This document shows, one piece after another, positions 20,553 to 33,289 of a stretch of DNA of 64,000 nucleotides. Under the pieces are notes generated by a model. The model saw nothing but the letters and a program-made list of their open reading frames with translations, was not told where the DNA came from and searched no databases. Location: positions 53,086,596-53,150,595 of the forward strand of contig OY743177.1 in assembly GCA_963555705.1 (NCBI GenBank). The letters are read 5' to 3'. A program made the translations under genes and the position numbers. The stretch's first letter is position 1; each line of letters begins with the position of its first letter. This DNA is from Ligustrum vulgare. Lineage: Eukaryota; Streptophyta; Magnoliopsida; Lamiales; Oleaceae.

Positions 20553-23500
20553 CTAGTGAATCACCCGTGCGATGCACGGAAAGAAACGTCTGGATAAAGA
20601 TAATTCAATGCGAAATTAAATGAATTCTCAAACAAAATAAATTACAATCATAAATAAAGATAAGATCATAATTTATTGGTTTCATATAAGTACAAATTTT
20701 GGAAAATAACAAAGACTATAATAACTATATCATTCTAAAATAATATGAATAAATTTGTCGATTATACAACGTTAAAAAATGAGATATTTCTTCTATGTGG
20801 AACAAAAATTTAATTCAGAATTAAAAGTAATTTTCAATAAAATTATATTGATAAGTAAATATAACATGTAAATGTACTGATAACTACAAAAATAAGATTC
20901 TTTACAGAAGAAATAAATAGACGATGTGATTTAATTAACATTATGGTTTGTAATAAACTATTGATAAAAAAATTAACTGAAGATATTAACATTGAATTTG
21001 TATGAATGAACACAAATATTCATCTATAAGATTGAAAACATCAAAAGAGCACAACTCTCATGAAAAGAGAGGGCGCAATACAGAAAATCAAATATAAATA
21101 AGTAAAAACCAAAAAATATACATTTTTTTCTTGTTTTTTCTCATTATTGACTTTTTATGCAAATATATACATTTTCATCTATATCACATACGACAAAAAT
21201 ACACAACATTTCGTCCCCACATGCAAGGCCCAAATATTATCCTTGCAGATGGTTCCTAATTCTAAGTAGCCCATAAACCATACACATTTGTGACCCTAAT
21301 AGATAAATCTAGAAGCTAATATAAAAGGACATATATGACTCCTCACATTCCTTTTTCATCGCCGCTGTGATGAAGGAGACGTTCCACAAGAAAACCCTCC
21401 TTCAACATCTCGTACTATCCGCCAATGCTACAACAAAAATTCATGAGATCTGAATCTACCCTTCCTGCTTTAGCCGATAACGCATACCGAAAGTTCAAAG
21501 CTTGCAAGAAACACCCGTAGATCGGTATACCTTCGAAGAACTCGTTCTCAGATCTGACTTGGAATGATAAGATCTCGAAGATCCATTCTGAATCCGAAAT
21601 TATTTTTGCATTTCATATCGTTTTTGTAAGCTTTAGATACAATGTTATTGTATTAATAATTTTTTTCTTCTGTCACAAAATACTGGACTCCAATCGTCGA
21701 CTGAAAAAAGATTAGATATGTTGAAAAAGCGAGCAACATTAATAAGCTTTACAACCGAACTCGTCATCGTACCAAACTTTTTGAAAGTTAAGATCTAATA
21801 GAGATATAATTAGTCATAAGTTTTTTTTTGCATTTTTAAAAGATTCGTCGAAGCATTTTGTACCTGTTTATTGAACTAATTTTTTTTTCTTTGGTCAGAG
21901 CCAACTCCATAAATTTCGACTCAAAAAGTCGTAGATCTTGATGGAGAGAGCAGTTCCGCTATAATCTAATTTGTTGATCAAATTACAAAGTTAAAGTTTG
22001 AAAAAACTTTGGTTGATGTATATCAAAGTAGTACTTATTTGGATTTTTTGTAAACCGTTTAAATTTTAACAGTTTCATTTTCTTAACTCTATTTACCATA
22101 ATAGTTTGATGACAAAATGGAAAGTCCGCACAGAGCGGAGAGCCAAGCATACCACACTGGAAGATGTAATACTACCCTCAAATCTCTCTTTTGAACTTGC
22201 TGACTGCATAACTGACTTTAATTTTTTGGTAAAAATATGCACTCTATATTTGAAAGTATTATTTATTTGGAGTCTTACTAAACTGATTCTGAATAGCATA
22301 AATCAAATTAGATATAAATCAAATTAGGGTTACTTGTGAGTATGACCATAACTATAAGAACATAAAAGAAGTACCAAAACACATTCTGAAAACTTATACA
22401 TACATCATAAAAAAACTCTTATGCAAGCCATTTATTTAACAACATCTATCGATCAAAGCAAGCTTAAAAATATCACAGCGAGAAATAAATAAACAAAGTA
22501 ATCTTAATAATAGAATAGTAAGGAATAAATAGCCAAAAGTAGTTGAAAGCATTAAAGTAAACAATTTATATATCCAGTAAGATGAATTTCATAATTAAAT
22601 TATGTCACATCGAAGAAATATATTGTGAAAAAATATACATAGGAATAAGTATTAAATTGACGCCAATACAACACCCGTATATGGTTCACAATATAAAATT
22701 TAAAAATTTCTTTTATTCACTAAATTTGAATGTCATATTTCAACCTAGATATATTGGGTGAATTGAATTATAATGTTATCTATAAAAAAAGAAATGAAAT
22801 ATCAAAAAACAATTAGTGGACACTTGTACAACATTTATCATAAATAAATCTATTATTATCAATGAGCAAATAACATGAGTGTTACCTCAAGGAGATAATG
22901 CTGATTGCCTAGAATAATTACCTAAAAATTAAAGTAATTTCACAATCAATGTAATAAAAAATCAGTTTTATCCTAAAATAAAGAATATATAGTATAAGAC
23001 ATGGACCTGTAATGGTGGGAATGCACTTAACACTAAACGACTTAGTCCCTAGTACATGCTTTACTGTAGTTATTGGCCTATGAACACCGGGCAAAGTCGA
23101 AGCATCTCCTTCTATTTTTCAACACAGAACAATAAAATATTAAAATATGCAGCAAATTATAAGAAAAAACCAAGGACATAAATTCATTTTGCATTACCTT
23201 TCGTTATAAATCATTCATATTGCTATCTATTGTTGAATCTGCTATGATGGGGCTACAATTTTCAATCATTGACTTTGTCTCCAATAAATGCTTCCCAGAA
23301 GTTAGTGGACGATATTAGATAGACCAACTCCTTGAAGCCTTTGAACCGTGGGCAAATTCGGAGCTGATCGTGGATTTTATTTTAAAATTAAAAAAAGTAA
23401 AATATAACAAAATCAATTGTATGTAAACATAAAAAAATAAAAAAAATAGAAGAAAAGGCTTACCATATAGACAGATTACCATTAGTTATGTCACTAAGTG

Positions 23501-24282
23501 CCACTGCCGGAATTCGAGGTATGGTAGCAGGTTCTTGATTATCAATTTTTGATGTCTCATATCATAATTTACACTTCAGTTTTTATAGGGTCTCATATCG
23601 TAATTTTCTTATCACCCTGTTTTAAGGAAAAATGTATTTTAAATTGCAAGTTAGAAGGTAGAAAAATGACGACAAATATGTGATTTCAAATAAGAATGAC
23701 ATTACCGTTTAATCCAAGAAGATCTCCAGCCTGCTTTCAAATCTATCTGATTGTGGCACCAGCCATTTCCTTGTGCACAGCACCTTAAGGCGCCAATCGA
23801 CGTGTTACTTGCTTAAAAACAACAGAAATTGAATAATGATAATATTGTAAGGATTTAGAATTCGGTTGTGTGGAGATTACAAAATGGGTGTGCAACGATT
23901 ATATATAGAAAAAAAATGTGAAAGTGGAAGAGTCAACAAAAAAATAAAAAAATGATAACACTATTTTTTTGTGATTATAATAACTGCAGCAGAAATCAAA
24001 GAGTCATTTATTGGATTGGAAAAACAGATGAAGAAAAAGTATATCTTGGCAACGTAAAATTTGAATTGAAAAAAGGGCCAAAAAATGTGAAAAGTGGAAA
24101 TACTCTGTTGGTTACTGTGCGGGAGTAGTAAATATGATAAATGGTTATTAACACAAAAAAAGGCATCGAAAAAAAAAATGGTCAGACAAAAAAAAAAATG
24201 TATAAAGATGAGGCAAAACTTTTGGCGGGAAAACAATGAAGTTGACCATTATTGACTCAGCTGCTTTTATATAGTATATAGA
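20553..24282 (-). mobile_element. Inner Helitron, minus strand
   Basis: On the minus strand the element starts TCTATATACTATATAAAAGC (24282, preceded by A). It ends with hairpin CCGTGC-ATC-GCACGG, then GTGATTCACTAG (20553, followed by T). It is 3.73 kb. No Rep or helicase motifs were found. Minus-strand sequence around 23700-23820 and 23080-23330 has more coding-like composition and might be a decayed RPA-like or captured fragment, but I cannot identify it. Because it interrupts the outer Helitron's 5' end it is the younger of the two. Confidence 0.82.
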
Positions 24283-24476
24283 TTAAAGCAGAACAGCCGT
24301 CAAAATTTTTCCCGCCCATTTTCAGTTTCTATTTTTGGAATTTTTTTTTTCAATTGAATTTCCGGAATTGGAAAATGAGTTGTTGACAATTAATGAGACA
24401 TTTAATGTGGGAAAGTGTGTAATGCATTGTAAATAGGCACTTGACTACATGTATTGATTGCTAATAATTTGTCTAT

Positions 24477-24514
<38 letters not shown>

Positions 24515-24515
24515 T
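24477..24515. repeat. (CT)n(TA)n microsatellite
   Basis: A CT run is followed directly by a TA run in the outer Helitron. Confidence 0.9.
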
Positions 24516-26149
24516 CCTACAATTTTTATGGATCCTACAAGAAATAATTGTTGACATAACATTTATTTATATTCCAATTCATTCACTTCACTCATTAATC
24601 CATCCAAATTTGTAATTGTTTTAAAACAGATGAATCATTTCATTGTACGTGTTTTTCATATTTTGAAAATCAAGCTAATTATATTTAGGTAACAATATTC
24701 ATACAACACATTTTTTTAAATTTACACCATAGTTTAATTGCAAGATAGATCTTCGATATTTGTTTAGTTTTGCTTTTATATCCTTAGCTTTTTTTAATCG
24801 CATTGTTATTTATAACATTCAATTAATTAATAAATTTTATTTCTAATCACAAATTCTATTCAAATATTCTGCTAATTTGTATTGAAAGGATGTGCAATAT
24901 TTTTTTTTTTAACTTTTGTATTAATTATTTATTTTGATTATTTAAAAATATGAGAGATAAATAAGTGTTTTTCGCCAACAAAACAAATATATTGAATGAA
25001 AATCGTCTCAAAAAACAAGATGTGAAAATTAATAAAGAGTTGATGATAAAAAAATTTCAAAAAATTTTAATATAACTATTATAATTTGAAGTAGTTTTAT
25101 TGTTTGTTCTTTTTTGTTTAGTTAAAAATATTAGTGACAAGTAAGTTTGTTTGCATTAATATTCATCATTAATTGCTTTATAAAAAATAAATTTTATAAA
25201 GAAATTAATACATTTGGAAAACTACACATTAACTTTGAAAAACAAAAATAACTTTACTTTTTCGTGCATTATTTGTGCATTAATTAGATTAATATTTTAT
25301 TAAAATTTTATATTTGTTCTTTTTTGTTTAGTTAAAAATATTAGTGACAAATAAGTTTGTTTACACTTCTTAATAAATTTTTTTTCCAGAAAACGGTAAT
25401 TTTTTTTTAAGAAAACGGTGACTATTCATTTTTTTTTTAATTATTTGAATTAAACTTGCTAAATCAACGTAAGAGGTACTTATGATAATTAATAATTTAT
25501 TGAAACTAAAACTAATTATTATGTCATCACATTAATAAAATTTGAATGTTATTATGGAAATCATTTTACGTAGTGAAATTAATTACTATGTTATGGATGA
25601 CGTGTTGACTGTATTTGGCTCCTGTTGGAGACCCATTATTTGGAATAATGTTGTTTGAAATAGTAAATTTTTTGGAGATGTGTAGTTAAAAATTGGAGAA
25701 TATTTTTGAACTTATGTGTAGATTATTTTATTGGTATAATGTGTGGTTGAAAATGAGTTTTTAAAAAATGAGATTTAAAAATAATAGGTACCAAATAGGG
25801 GCTTGATGATGCGTTTAGTGCAATGGGAAATGAAATTGAAATTATTAAGGATGTTCATTTTAATACTTAACAACGCTACTCCAAACAATGTGCAAATATA
25901 TGTTATTTTCGATAAAAAAATAATATCAATTTTTTTTTGAACAACAACTTCAGTTTTTTTTTTTTAATTTTTTTTGTGAAAAAATGTGGAAAACTTAATA
26001 ATCATTTATTACTTAAATATATAAATTGATTTTTATTACTCAAAGAAGCTATTATAATTTGAAATAGTTTTATTGTTTGTAAAATTTTATTAATTATTTT
26101 AATATATTATTTTTTATGCATTTTATGTACGGGAGAAATCTTATCTTAA

Positions 26150-26871
26150 TCTTAATATATTATTATTATTATTATAACAGGATAGTTGGCCCATATTTTC
26201 CCGCCTAAACTGCTCTCCATTTTTTTTTTTTTGCCTTCCTCACGGTCAAATTGTGGCAGTTATTTGTCTGACTTATGATGATGAGGATCAGTGCATTGGC
26301 ACTGACAAATTGTTTAATCTTTTTTTTTTTTTTTATCTAACTTTGTTTAATCAATTCTATAATGCATTGATTCATTAATTGGATCATTTTCATATGGATT
26401 TCAAGGACAAATTATGTAACATTCAAGAATGGAAAAAAAAAAAAATCATTTCCGTTTGAGAAATAGAAATTTTATTTATTTTAATTTTTTTATCATTATT
26501 ATATTTTGACATTACTAAAAATATCTACAAAAATATTATTTGTAACGTTGAACAACATTAACGCAAGAAATAAAAAAACATTGTTATTTTCAAAAAATAA
26601 ATTTAATTCACGTGTAATTCTTTTTCATGTATTGATTGATGTTCTGCACAATTAAATTGGAAAGTTTTAATATCCTAAATTTTAAGGATCCTAAATTTTG
26701 AAAGAAGTGTTTTGTAATTTACATTAAATTTTGCTATTGAAACTTTTATGTTTATTCATATTCTTTCTCATAAAATATGAATTTAATTATTTTCGTTGTG
26801 TATTTCTCACATTTTCATTAATTAATAATTATAATTTTTTTTCCCGTGCAACGCACGGGTGCGAATACTAG
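26150..26871 (+). mobile_element. Possible short Helitron sharing the 3' end at 26871
   Basis: TCTTAATATATTATTATTAT (from 26150, preceded by AA) followed by CCCATATTTTCCCGCC resembles a Helitron 5' end and parallels the TTTTTCCCGCCC stretch just inside the outer element. If real, a 0.72-kb Helitron ends at 26871 and the outer element's own 3' end lies elsewhere. Confidence 0.35.
26843..26871 (+). other. Helitron 3' terminal hairpin and CTAG
   Basis: CCCGTGCAACGCACGGG hairpin, eight bases, then CTAG/T. Confidence 0.85.
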
Positions 26872-27464
26872 TTTAAAAAATAAAGAGAACAATCAAAGGA
26901 GATTCACAAGTTTCTAGATTTAAATCCAACGTCTAAAATGCTTGTAGACTTAAATGCGAACTTCGAAACTTGCACCAGATCATTACGAACGATGAGATGA
27001 TGAGGAGGACCAAACTAAGAAGAATTAAACATGTATGACTAAATACATGTATAGGAAGGAATTCAAGTTGTACCAAATGAGCAATTCATGGACCAAAAAT
27101 AGGTTTGAGATCGCATTGCATAGCAAATGAGCTTTTCCATGCGACCACAACGAGTAAAACCATGCAATTCCATAGACGACGTAAGATATAGTTTCTTTTC
27201 AAACTCTTCTAGGAAAACAATTGGGACACAAATTTTGACACATTTTTTGGTCTATAAATATAATATTCATATGCGAATCAAATGAGAGGAAGCTTGGAGG
27301 CTCTTGTATGTAAAATTACACATTCATTAGAGCCACAAGAGATCAACAAACCCTTACGTGTAATTGTACATTTTTGTAATGAATTTTCTTTCTCCGTTTC
27401 TCATTTTTCAAGAAATAGTCATTTCATATGTTAACATATAAATTTGATATATGTGAGTAACAAA

Positions 27465-27494
27465 TGATCGTGCATCACACGGGTGTAATACTAG
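27465..27494 (+). mobile_element. Decayed Helitron 3' end
   Basis: CGTGCATCACACGGGTGTAATACTAG followed by T is a degraded version of the hairpin-CTAG end. A matching 5' end was not located. The preceding 600 bp are non-coding. Confidence 0.55.
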
Positions 27495-28190
27495 TTTCTT
27501 GTAAAACTTTAAAGAAGCTATCATTACAAAACATTTATATTGTCAATTTATACCTTTTTTTTTTTTTTTGGATTTGAAGAAGAATGAGGTATCAGAGAAT
27601 ATAAATGAAGAACCATTGAAGGTATTCATGATTCAATACTAGTTTCATCTTTCTTCCCAAACATCCATTTTGGGTGATGTTTTATCTATTTAATTCGCGT
27701 TGTTATAATCCTTTGATGCTTGATTAGTTGTATAAATATTAGATAACGTTGAACTTATGTTGATATTAAATTGTATATTTTGACATTATATATTTATTTG
27801 ATTTGAATGATTGTTAGGAATTGATGATTTTTGATTAATATACTGGTAATCGATTAGATGTGTAATTTCCATTATTATTTGGGGGAATATATATGAATTG
27901 AGCACAAGTAGAAATCATTGTGTAAATCCTATAAAAGTTAGGAACAATTTTCTATATTTTGAATATTCCAAATAGATATACATGTAATTGTAATTTAATG
28001 CATTTTTACATGTTTGCATTCATTTTATAAATACATGTAAATATATGTTCGATTCTACTCATGGGAGATCATGATACTGATAAAAACATTAATTTCAAGT
28101 CCAAATAAATATCGTCAAATTATGGATTACAAATAAATGTATATAATCATGTGAGAAATTGAAAATGGAAAAAAGTTTATGCATATGATC
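27495..28190. other. AT-rich intergenic stretch
   Basis: Nothing recognisable beyond a T run near 27556. Confidence 0.4.
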
Positions 28191-28300
28191 AGGGGCGGAT
28201 CCATAACATGGCGAGGGAATGCGCCTGCTCGTATTGGATCCACGAGAAAAAATAATGGGTCAAATTTCTTGGCCTGGAACCAGGCCAATTTTGACAATCA
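28191..28300. mobile_element. Possible hAT-type terminus remnant
   Basis: CAGGGGCGGATCCA at 28191 resembles plant hAT terminal inverted repeats. The opposite terminus and an 8-bp TSD were not found. Confidence 0.3.
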
Positions 28301-29107
28301 ACAACCCAACCCAATCCAAAAAAATTGAAAAGCCCAATTTCGTGAGATTTCTTTTTAGCATATTCTTTTGGGAAATTTATGCAACTACCTATATGTAATG
28401 GCCTATAATTGAAAAATACGTAGTTTTGAAAATATTCGTAATATTGCTGGATTTCACAACCCAACTTTAGATAAATACCGAATTTTATGAAAGAGACTGT
28501 AATATTTGCCATGATTAATTATGGATCATATTTTTGGGGAAGTAGTCTATATCTATCTATATTATTAATAAAAACTATAGAGATTCTGGGAATCTTCAAT
28601 TCAATTTTTCAATTTGGAGCAGATTCTTTAGTATGAACAGAATTTTAGGCAAATCTATATATCTTAATTTCCATTTTTTTATTTTATTTTTTTGGCAGTT
28701 ACCTTGTTTTCTGGGAAGTGGATTTTAAATTAACTGGTAACTACATCTAAATTTATGCTATTTCATTTTAACTGACCACCATTTCTTCCCAGTGATTAAC
28801 TGACTCCTTCAGGTCCTCACCTCGCTCTCTCTCCCTCCAAAAATATACTTTGCTTTTCCTTTTAAGAATAAGAATTTTACGACGGTAGTGTGTGTATAAC
28901 AATTTAATTGGCGATGACGATGAAAAGTGAAGAGAAGAACAAGTACATATTGTTATTGTGGTGATTATGAAGAGAAAATATATTCAACAATGTTCCCGAT
29001 ATTTTCATGTTTGACAGGATTGTAAAGCTCCATGGAAATTGTTCTATTTTAAATTTTTAATTGTGTGAATTTAGTATCTTCTAAATGATGCATCTCTAAA
29101 TTTGGAT
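28300..29107. other. Intergenic stretch before the Tat-like element
   Basis: No supported gene. TCTATATTATTAATAAAAAC near 28556 resembles a Helitron 5' end, but no partner is seen. Confidence 0.35.
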
Positions 29108-29112
29108 ATAGG

Positions 29113-29927
29113 TGTTGACGTCTCTTTTTGTCAACAAATAAAGATAGTGAGATTTTTAAAGTTTACAAGTGAACAATATATTTGTTGAAAATTTGGCTAA
29201 GTATACAACTGTTATCTTTCCTGACCAATATTGAGACAACTGTGGATAACAAATGTAATAAAAAGGGTAACAGATCAAATGCGACCTGAGGTCATAATAG
29301 CATAAATTCACGTCTAGTTCGATATTGATCTGACAGCCAAGTCGAATCAACGAAATCAAATGACAAGAGTTTTGAGAGGTTTTTCTTTTTCCATCCTCTA
29401 CAAAGAGCATTTATGTTTCTCATTTATAGTAGGAGAGGAGACAAAACATAATTATTACAACATATCACGTCTGCAGTATGTGATCGATATTGACTAATGA
29501 CATTGCTGACAACATGACAACAAATGATCACACTAACACATTATAGATAATCATGATTACCGACACATAATACGGCTGATTTGACACTCCAGTAGTGCCG
29601 CCATTCTCACCTCAACTGATAGTCGCCTCGGTCAACATCACCTCGGCACAAAATCACCTCGATTTTATCGAATCACCCCTCTCTTCAAGTTGAGGTCGGT
29701 CAATTAAATCACCTCGGCACAAAATCACCTCGGTTTTACCAAATCACCTCTCCAAGTTGAGGTCGGTCAATTAAATCAGCTCGGCACAAAATCACCTAGG
29801 TTTTATTTCGTGTTTGTTCCTGTAGGTCAGATACAGTTTTTTGATCATGCAATTGGAAGTTGAGAGTTGACTGCGTTGACATCTTTCGATGTTGGACCCA
29901 TTATCCACCTCAGCACGATGTGCAACA
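29113..29927 (-). repeat. 3' LTR of the Tat-like element
   Basis: 815 bp, starting TGTTGACGTCTC and ending GTGCAACA. It contains two to three degenerate 60-70-bp tandem units rich in TCACCTCG and GAGGTCGGT (about 29633-29800). Divergence from its partner is several percent by eye. Confidence 0.9.
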
Positions 29928-29941
29928 AATGTCCCCTTGAG
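29928..29941 (-). other. Probable polypurine tract
   Basis: Minus strand TCAAGGGGACATT lies directly before the 3' LTR. Confidence 0.6.
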
Positions 29942-30980
29942 ATCGGTTCGAAAAAGATTTAAGGACGGATCTCAAAATCCTCATCGTCTCGCTGGATACC
30001 AATTGAAGTCTGCTTTTAATATTTCACCCTTCCAATTGCCAGGTGTCGCCACATGGATGGTGTGTCAGTTCTTGGATCAAGTGTCGCCGCCTCTTTAATG
30101 ACAACGCGTCTTGTCATTATGACTGATTAATGACATCTCTCTCTCCTCTTCTTATAAATAGAAGTATCCTTCTCATAAGAAACCTATCGAATCCTCAAAA
30201 TTCTCTCTACAAAAACGAGCTCGTTTCTTTACACGACCCGTATTTCGCCTCGTTAAGAGATCATACTAGGTTACTACTTACATCAGGTGAGGGTGCTTTG
30301 ACATCTCTGCTCTATTTCTCTTGATTTAAAATTTATTTTCCTAAGTACCCAGCCGTTCATAATTGCGTTTAAGGATAAGTGATAGTGTTAGTTTTGAGGA
30401 AAGTGGAGTGAGGTCGGATAATAGAGGTAAAGAGGCCGAACCATCTGTATCATGGGAGGAAAGTAAGGAAACCCAGTGCCTCTTTCGAAACGAAGAGGAT
30501 GAAGACGAAATCCCACAACCCCAACCTCTCGATACCCTTCTACATCCACGTTCTAAAGACCTGACCCTTGCTTTAGTTACATTTCTGATTTTGCTTGCAA
30601 GCATTTCCGTTTTGAAGCCACAGAGGACGAACTGAACACTTGGAAAAATAAATACAGAATTCCTGGATATGTTCACTTCTTCCTTCCTGAAAGTTATGAA
30701 CGAGCTAACCAACCACCTAAAGGTTGTGTTGCGACCAATTACCAAATTCTTGAGGCAGGCCTCAGATTTCCACTTCCATTCATCATAACTGACTTCCTCC
30801 GCTCCTGGGGTGTATCCCCCACCCAAATTCACCCTAACGGTTGGAGGTACATCCTTGATTTTCCCGAATCAGTCCGCTTTTGGAAAGAAAAATGGTTCTT
30901 CGTAGGGGGAAATTGGACGAGTCCCTATCGAAGTGATGGAATCAACTCAACTGTTCATGTCCACTATAGGGATAAATTCA

Positions 30981-31048
30981 GTAAGTTTTTATACTTGTGA
31001 TATTTTCGAGCTGAATTGTTCTAATATTAATCATCTCGTTTTTTGCAG
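30981..31048 (+). other. Predicted intron 1 of the antisense ORF
   Basis: Donor GTAAGTTTTT, acceptor TTTTTTGCAG, 68 bp, AT-rich. Confidence 0.65.
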
Positions 31049-31216
31049 AGGTGAGAGAGGCAGGGTTGGACCCAAAAGTCATAGAAAGAATTATTAACTT
31101 GAAGGACTAACCAGACCATTACAGATCGGTTAAGGAGCTTTTAACCGAGGAACTTCTGTTCGAATGAACCCTTACTTTCATTGATCCATCTGACTATTAC
31201 CCGCCACTTCCAAAGT

Positions 31217-31309
31217 GTAAGTGTTCGATCACGACAATCCAAATTCAACGCCTTATATTTCTGAGGTGTCTACTTAGAAAATTTATTTCTGCATTTCATT
31301 CCATATCAG
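31217..31309 (+). other. Predicted intron 2 of the antisense ORF
   Basis: Donor GTAAGTGTTC, acceptor CATATCAG, 93 bp. Confidence 0.65.
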
Positions 31310-32589
31310 CTCGTAAAGGTAAGAGAAAAATGGAGTCAATGAAAGCTAAAAAGCTCGAAAACGCCAAGGCAGAGGCTTGCAAGAGAGCAGCCCAGAAACA
31401 AACGGCTAGAACCTCATCCCCTCCCAGAGAGGACCCAATTGAACTACCTCTTCAAAAGAAATCTAAATGAGCCGAGATCATGAAAGAGAGGCCAGAAATT
31501 CCAATTCTGCCTCCACAAAGTTCTGGGGACAAAGCAGGATCCTCCCAATCAGCCCTACAGGCGGAGGGTTCATATCTAGGAGTGAACCCCGTTAGAGCTA
31601 AACTGGAAAGTTCTCTAAAGGGATCCCGCCCCAAAATTTACAAGGGATTTGTGGCTTCGGCCAATCTGACTCCTGTGGGCTTAATGAGAGTCCCCTTGCG
31701 GACCAAGATGGCCATGGATATTCCGGCCAAGACCTAGACACCTCACCACGAAAATTTTTGTGAAGACATGCCATTGGATGACCTATTGGCAACTAGCACT
31801 GCTCACGTTGGCCAAGCTTTGAATTATCTTTGCTGAGCTCAATCCAGGTTGAGCGAAGCTACCTATGACACCATAAAGTCTAGGAAGTTAGCCGAGGACA
31901 CCAGAAAAATGTTTGAGGCGGAAGTGAAAGCCAAACATGAGGCGGAGGCCAAATTGAAAGAGGCTCAGGATGAAATGGCCAAGCTGAAGGAGACCAACCT
32001 TGAACTATCCAAGTTCAAGGATGAAGTGGTCCCCTTAAGAGAGGAGGTGGCCTCCCTAAAGAACAAGGTGGTCCAACTGCAGGGGAAAAAGAGAGACTCT
32101 TAAAGGAATTGGATGAGGCCAATCACATAGAGGCGAGTCTAAAAAGGGAACAGGCGGAGTTGGAGGTCGCTGTGCAAGGCTCCTATAAAGAGTCCATCCA
32201 AAAATTCAAGGACTCAGTGGAGTACAAACATGACATGGATGAGACTTACTATCTTACATTCAAAGAGATAGTGGAGGAGCTGGAGACTAAACGACCCGAG
32301 GTGGACATAACCTTCTTGATGGATAAGCTCGACCAAGTCTACAAGAAATATTTGGAGATGATGCCTAATGATGTCGAAGAAGAATCCATTCTATCACCAT
32401 TCCCTGAGTCCCAAACCAACCTGCCCGATAAAGCAATCAGCATTGATGAATAATCATGTATTTTTGGATCGATGTTGTCATGTAATTTTCATATCTGTTT
32501 TTGAAGTGAAAAAAAAATTATTCGGATTTCAAACGACATGAAGTAACGGGGATGAAAGTTGCTATCATCAATCTATTTCAAACAACCCA

Positions 32590-32860
32590 ACAGAGGCGTA
32601 TATAATAGCGAAGTGAATATAATAACGAAGTGAACACTTAAAAATGATTTTCAACTTCAATTCACTCCGAATAGCAAACAGAGGTGAATTAATAATGAAT
32701 TGAACACTTAAATGATTTTCAAACTTCAATTCACTCCGAATCACGAACAGAGGTGAATTAATAACGAGGTGAACACTTAAAATGATTTTCAAACTTCAAT
32801 TCACTCTGAATAGCGAATAGAGGTGAATTAATAACGAAGTGAACACTTAAATGTTTTTTA
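32590..32860. repeat. Four tandem units of about 69 bp
   Basis: Units like ACAGAGGTGAATTAATAACG followed by AAGTGAACACTTAAAATGAT and TTCAATTCACTCCGAATAGC. They lie inside the Tat-like element between the antisense ORF and gag. Confidence 0.85.
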
Positions 32861-32964
32861 ATTAGGGAGTTATTTCATAGGTAAACATAATAGAGAAGTG
32901 AACCCTTCAATGAAATAATTACTTAATCGATGAAATAATTACTTAATTGCGGATAAGGCCTAAT

Positions 32965-33215
32965 GTCATCTCAACATTTCACCTCGGTTTTTCTTACCAA
33001 AACACCTCGTTTGTAAGTGGAGGTCGGTAAAATATCACCTCGATTTTTCTTTCCAAAACACCTCATTTGTAAAGTGGAGGTCAGTAAAATATCACCTCGA
33101 TTTTTCTTACCAAAACACCTCGTTTGTAACGTAGAGGTCGGTAAAATATCACCTCGATTTTTCTCAACAAAACACCTCGTTTGTAAATTGGAGGTCGGTG
33201 AAATATTACCTCGGT
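32965..33215. repeat. Four tandem units of about 55-57 bp (CACCTCG family)
   Basis: Units like CACCTCGATTTTTCTTACC, AAAACACCTCGTTTGTAA and GTGGAGGTCGGTAAAATAT. The same CACCTCG...GAGGTCGG alternation is present in the LTRs of this element. Confidence 0.85.
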
Positions 33216-33289
33216 TGGTAGTCACAAGTAATTATGGATCCTTAGCTTTGGCCTCTCAAGGGGATCTATTTCATCTTTGAGGTGGATTG

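Larger units (their letters stand above)
20532..26871 (+). mobile_element. Outer Helitron, interrupted by an opposite-strand Helitron
   Basis: The 5' end TCTATATTTCTATATTATATA (20532, preceded by A) is resumed after the inner element by TTAAAGCAGAACAGCCG at 24283. The 3' end is CCCGTGC-AAC-GCACGGG, a 7-bp-stem hairpin, then TGCGAATACTAG (ends 26871, followed by T). These are the canonical TC...hairpin-CTAG ends and A/T insertion site of plant Helitrons. Without the inner element it is about 2.6 kb. No Rep/helicase is visible, so it is non-autonomous. A further possible 5' end at 26150 means the 3' hairpin could belong to a shorter element. Confidence 0.75.
30363..32453 (+). pseudogene. Antisense ORF of Tat-like element (plant transposon-protein domain plus coiled coil)
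   Basis: This runs opposite to gag. Exon 1 carries an acidic leader (30363-30635), then, after a frame change, KYRIPGYVHFFLPES, LEAGLRFPLPFIITDFLR and GVSPTQIHPNGWRYILDF (about 30645-30870). This is the domain annotated in plants as putative gypsy-type transposon protein. Apparent introns with GTAAG donors and CAG acceptors are 30981-31048 and 31217-31309. The last exon is Lys/Glu-rich coiled coil (31849-32453; KAKHEAEAKLKEAQDE), with a one-base frameshift near 32095 and stops at 31132, 31734 and 31834. Function is unknown; in related elements this extra ORF is dispensable for being mobilised. It is decayed here. Confidence 0.72.

Noticed and set aside
28189..28512. 107-codon minus-strand frame
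   Set aside because: No recognisable motif, starts inside a possible hAT terminus, and composition looks like chance AT-rich translation.
32590..33215. CRISPR-like array
   Set aside because: Units are contiguous, with no unique spacers, and lie inside a plant retrotransposon.
32971..33225. Repeat protein with four 18-19-residue units
   Set aside because: It is the translation of the 55-57-bp tandem repeat, with no start context or homology.
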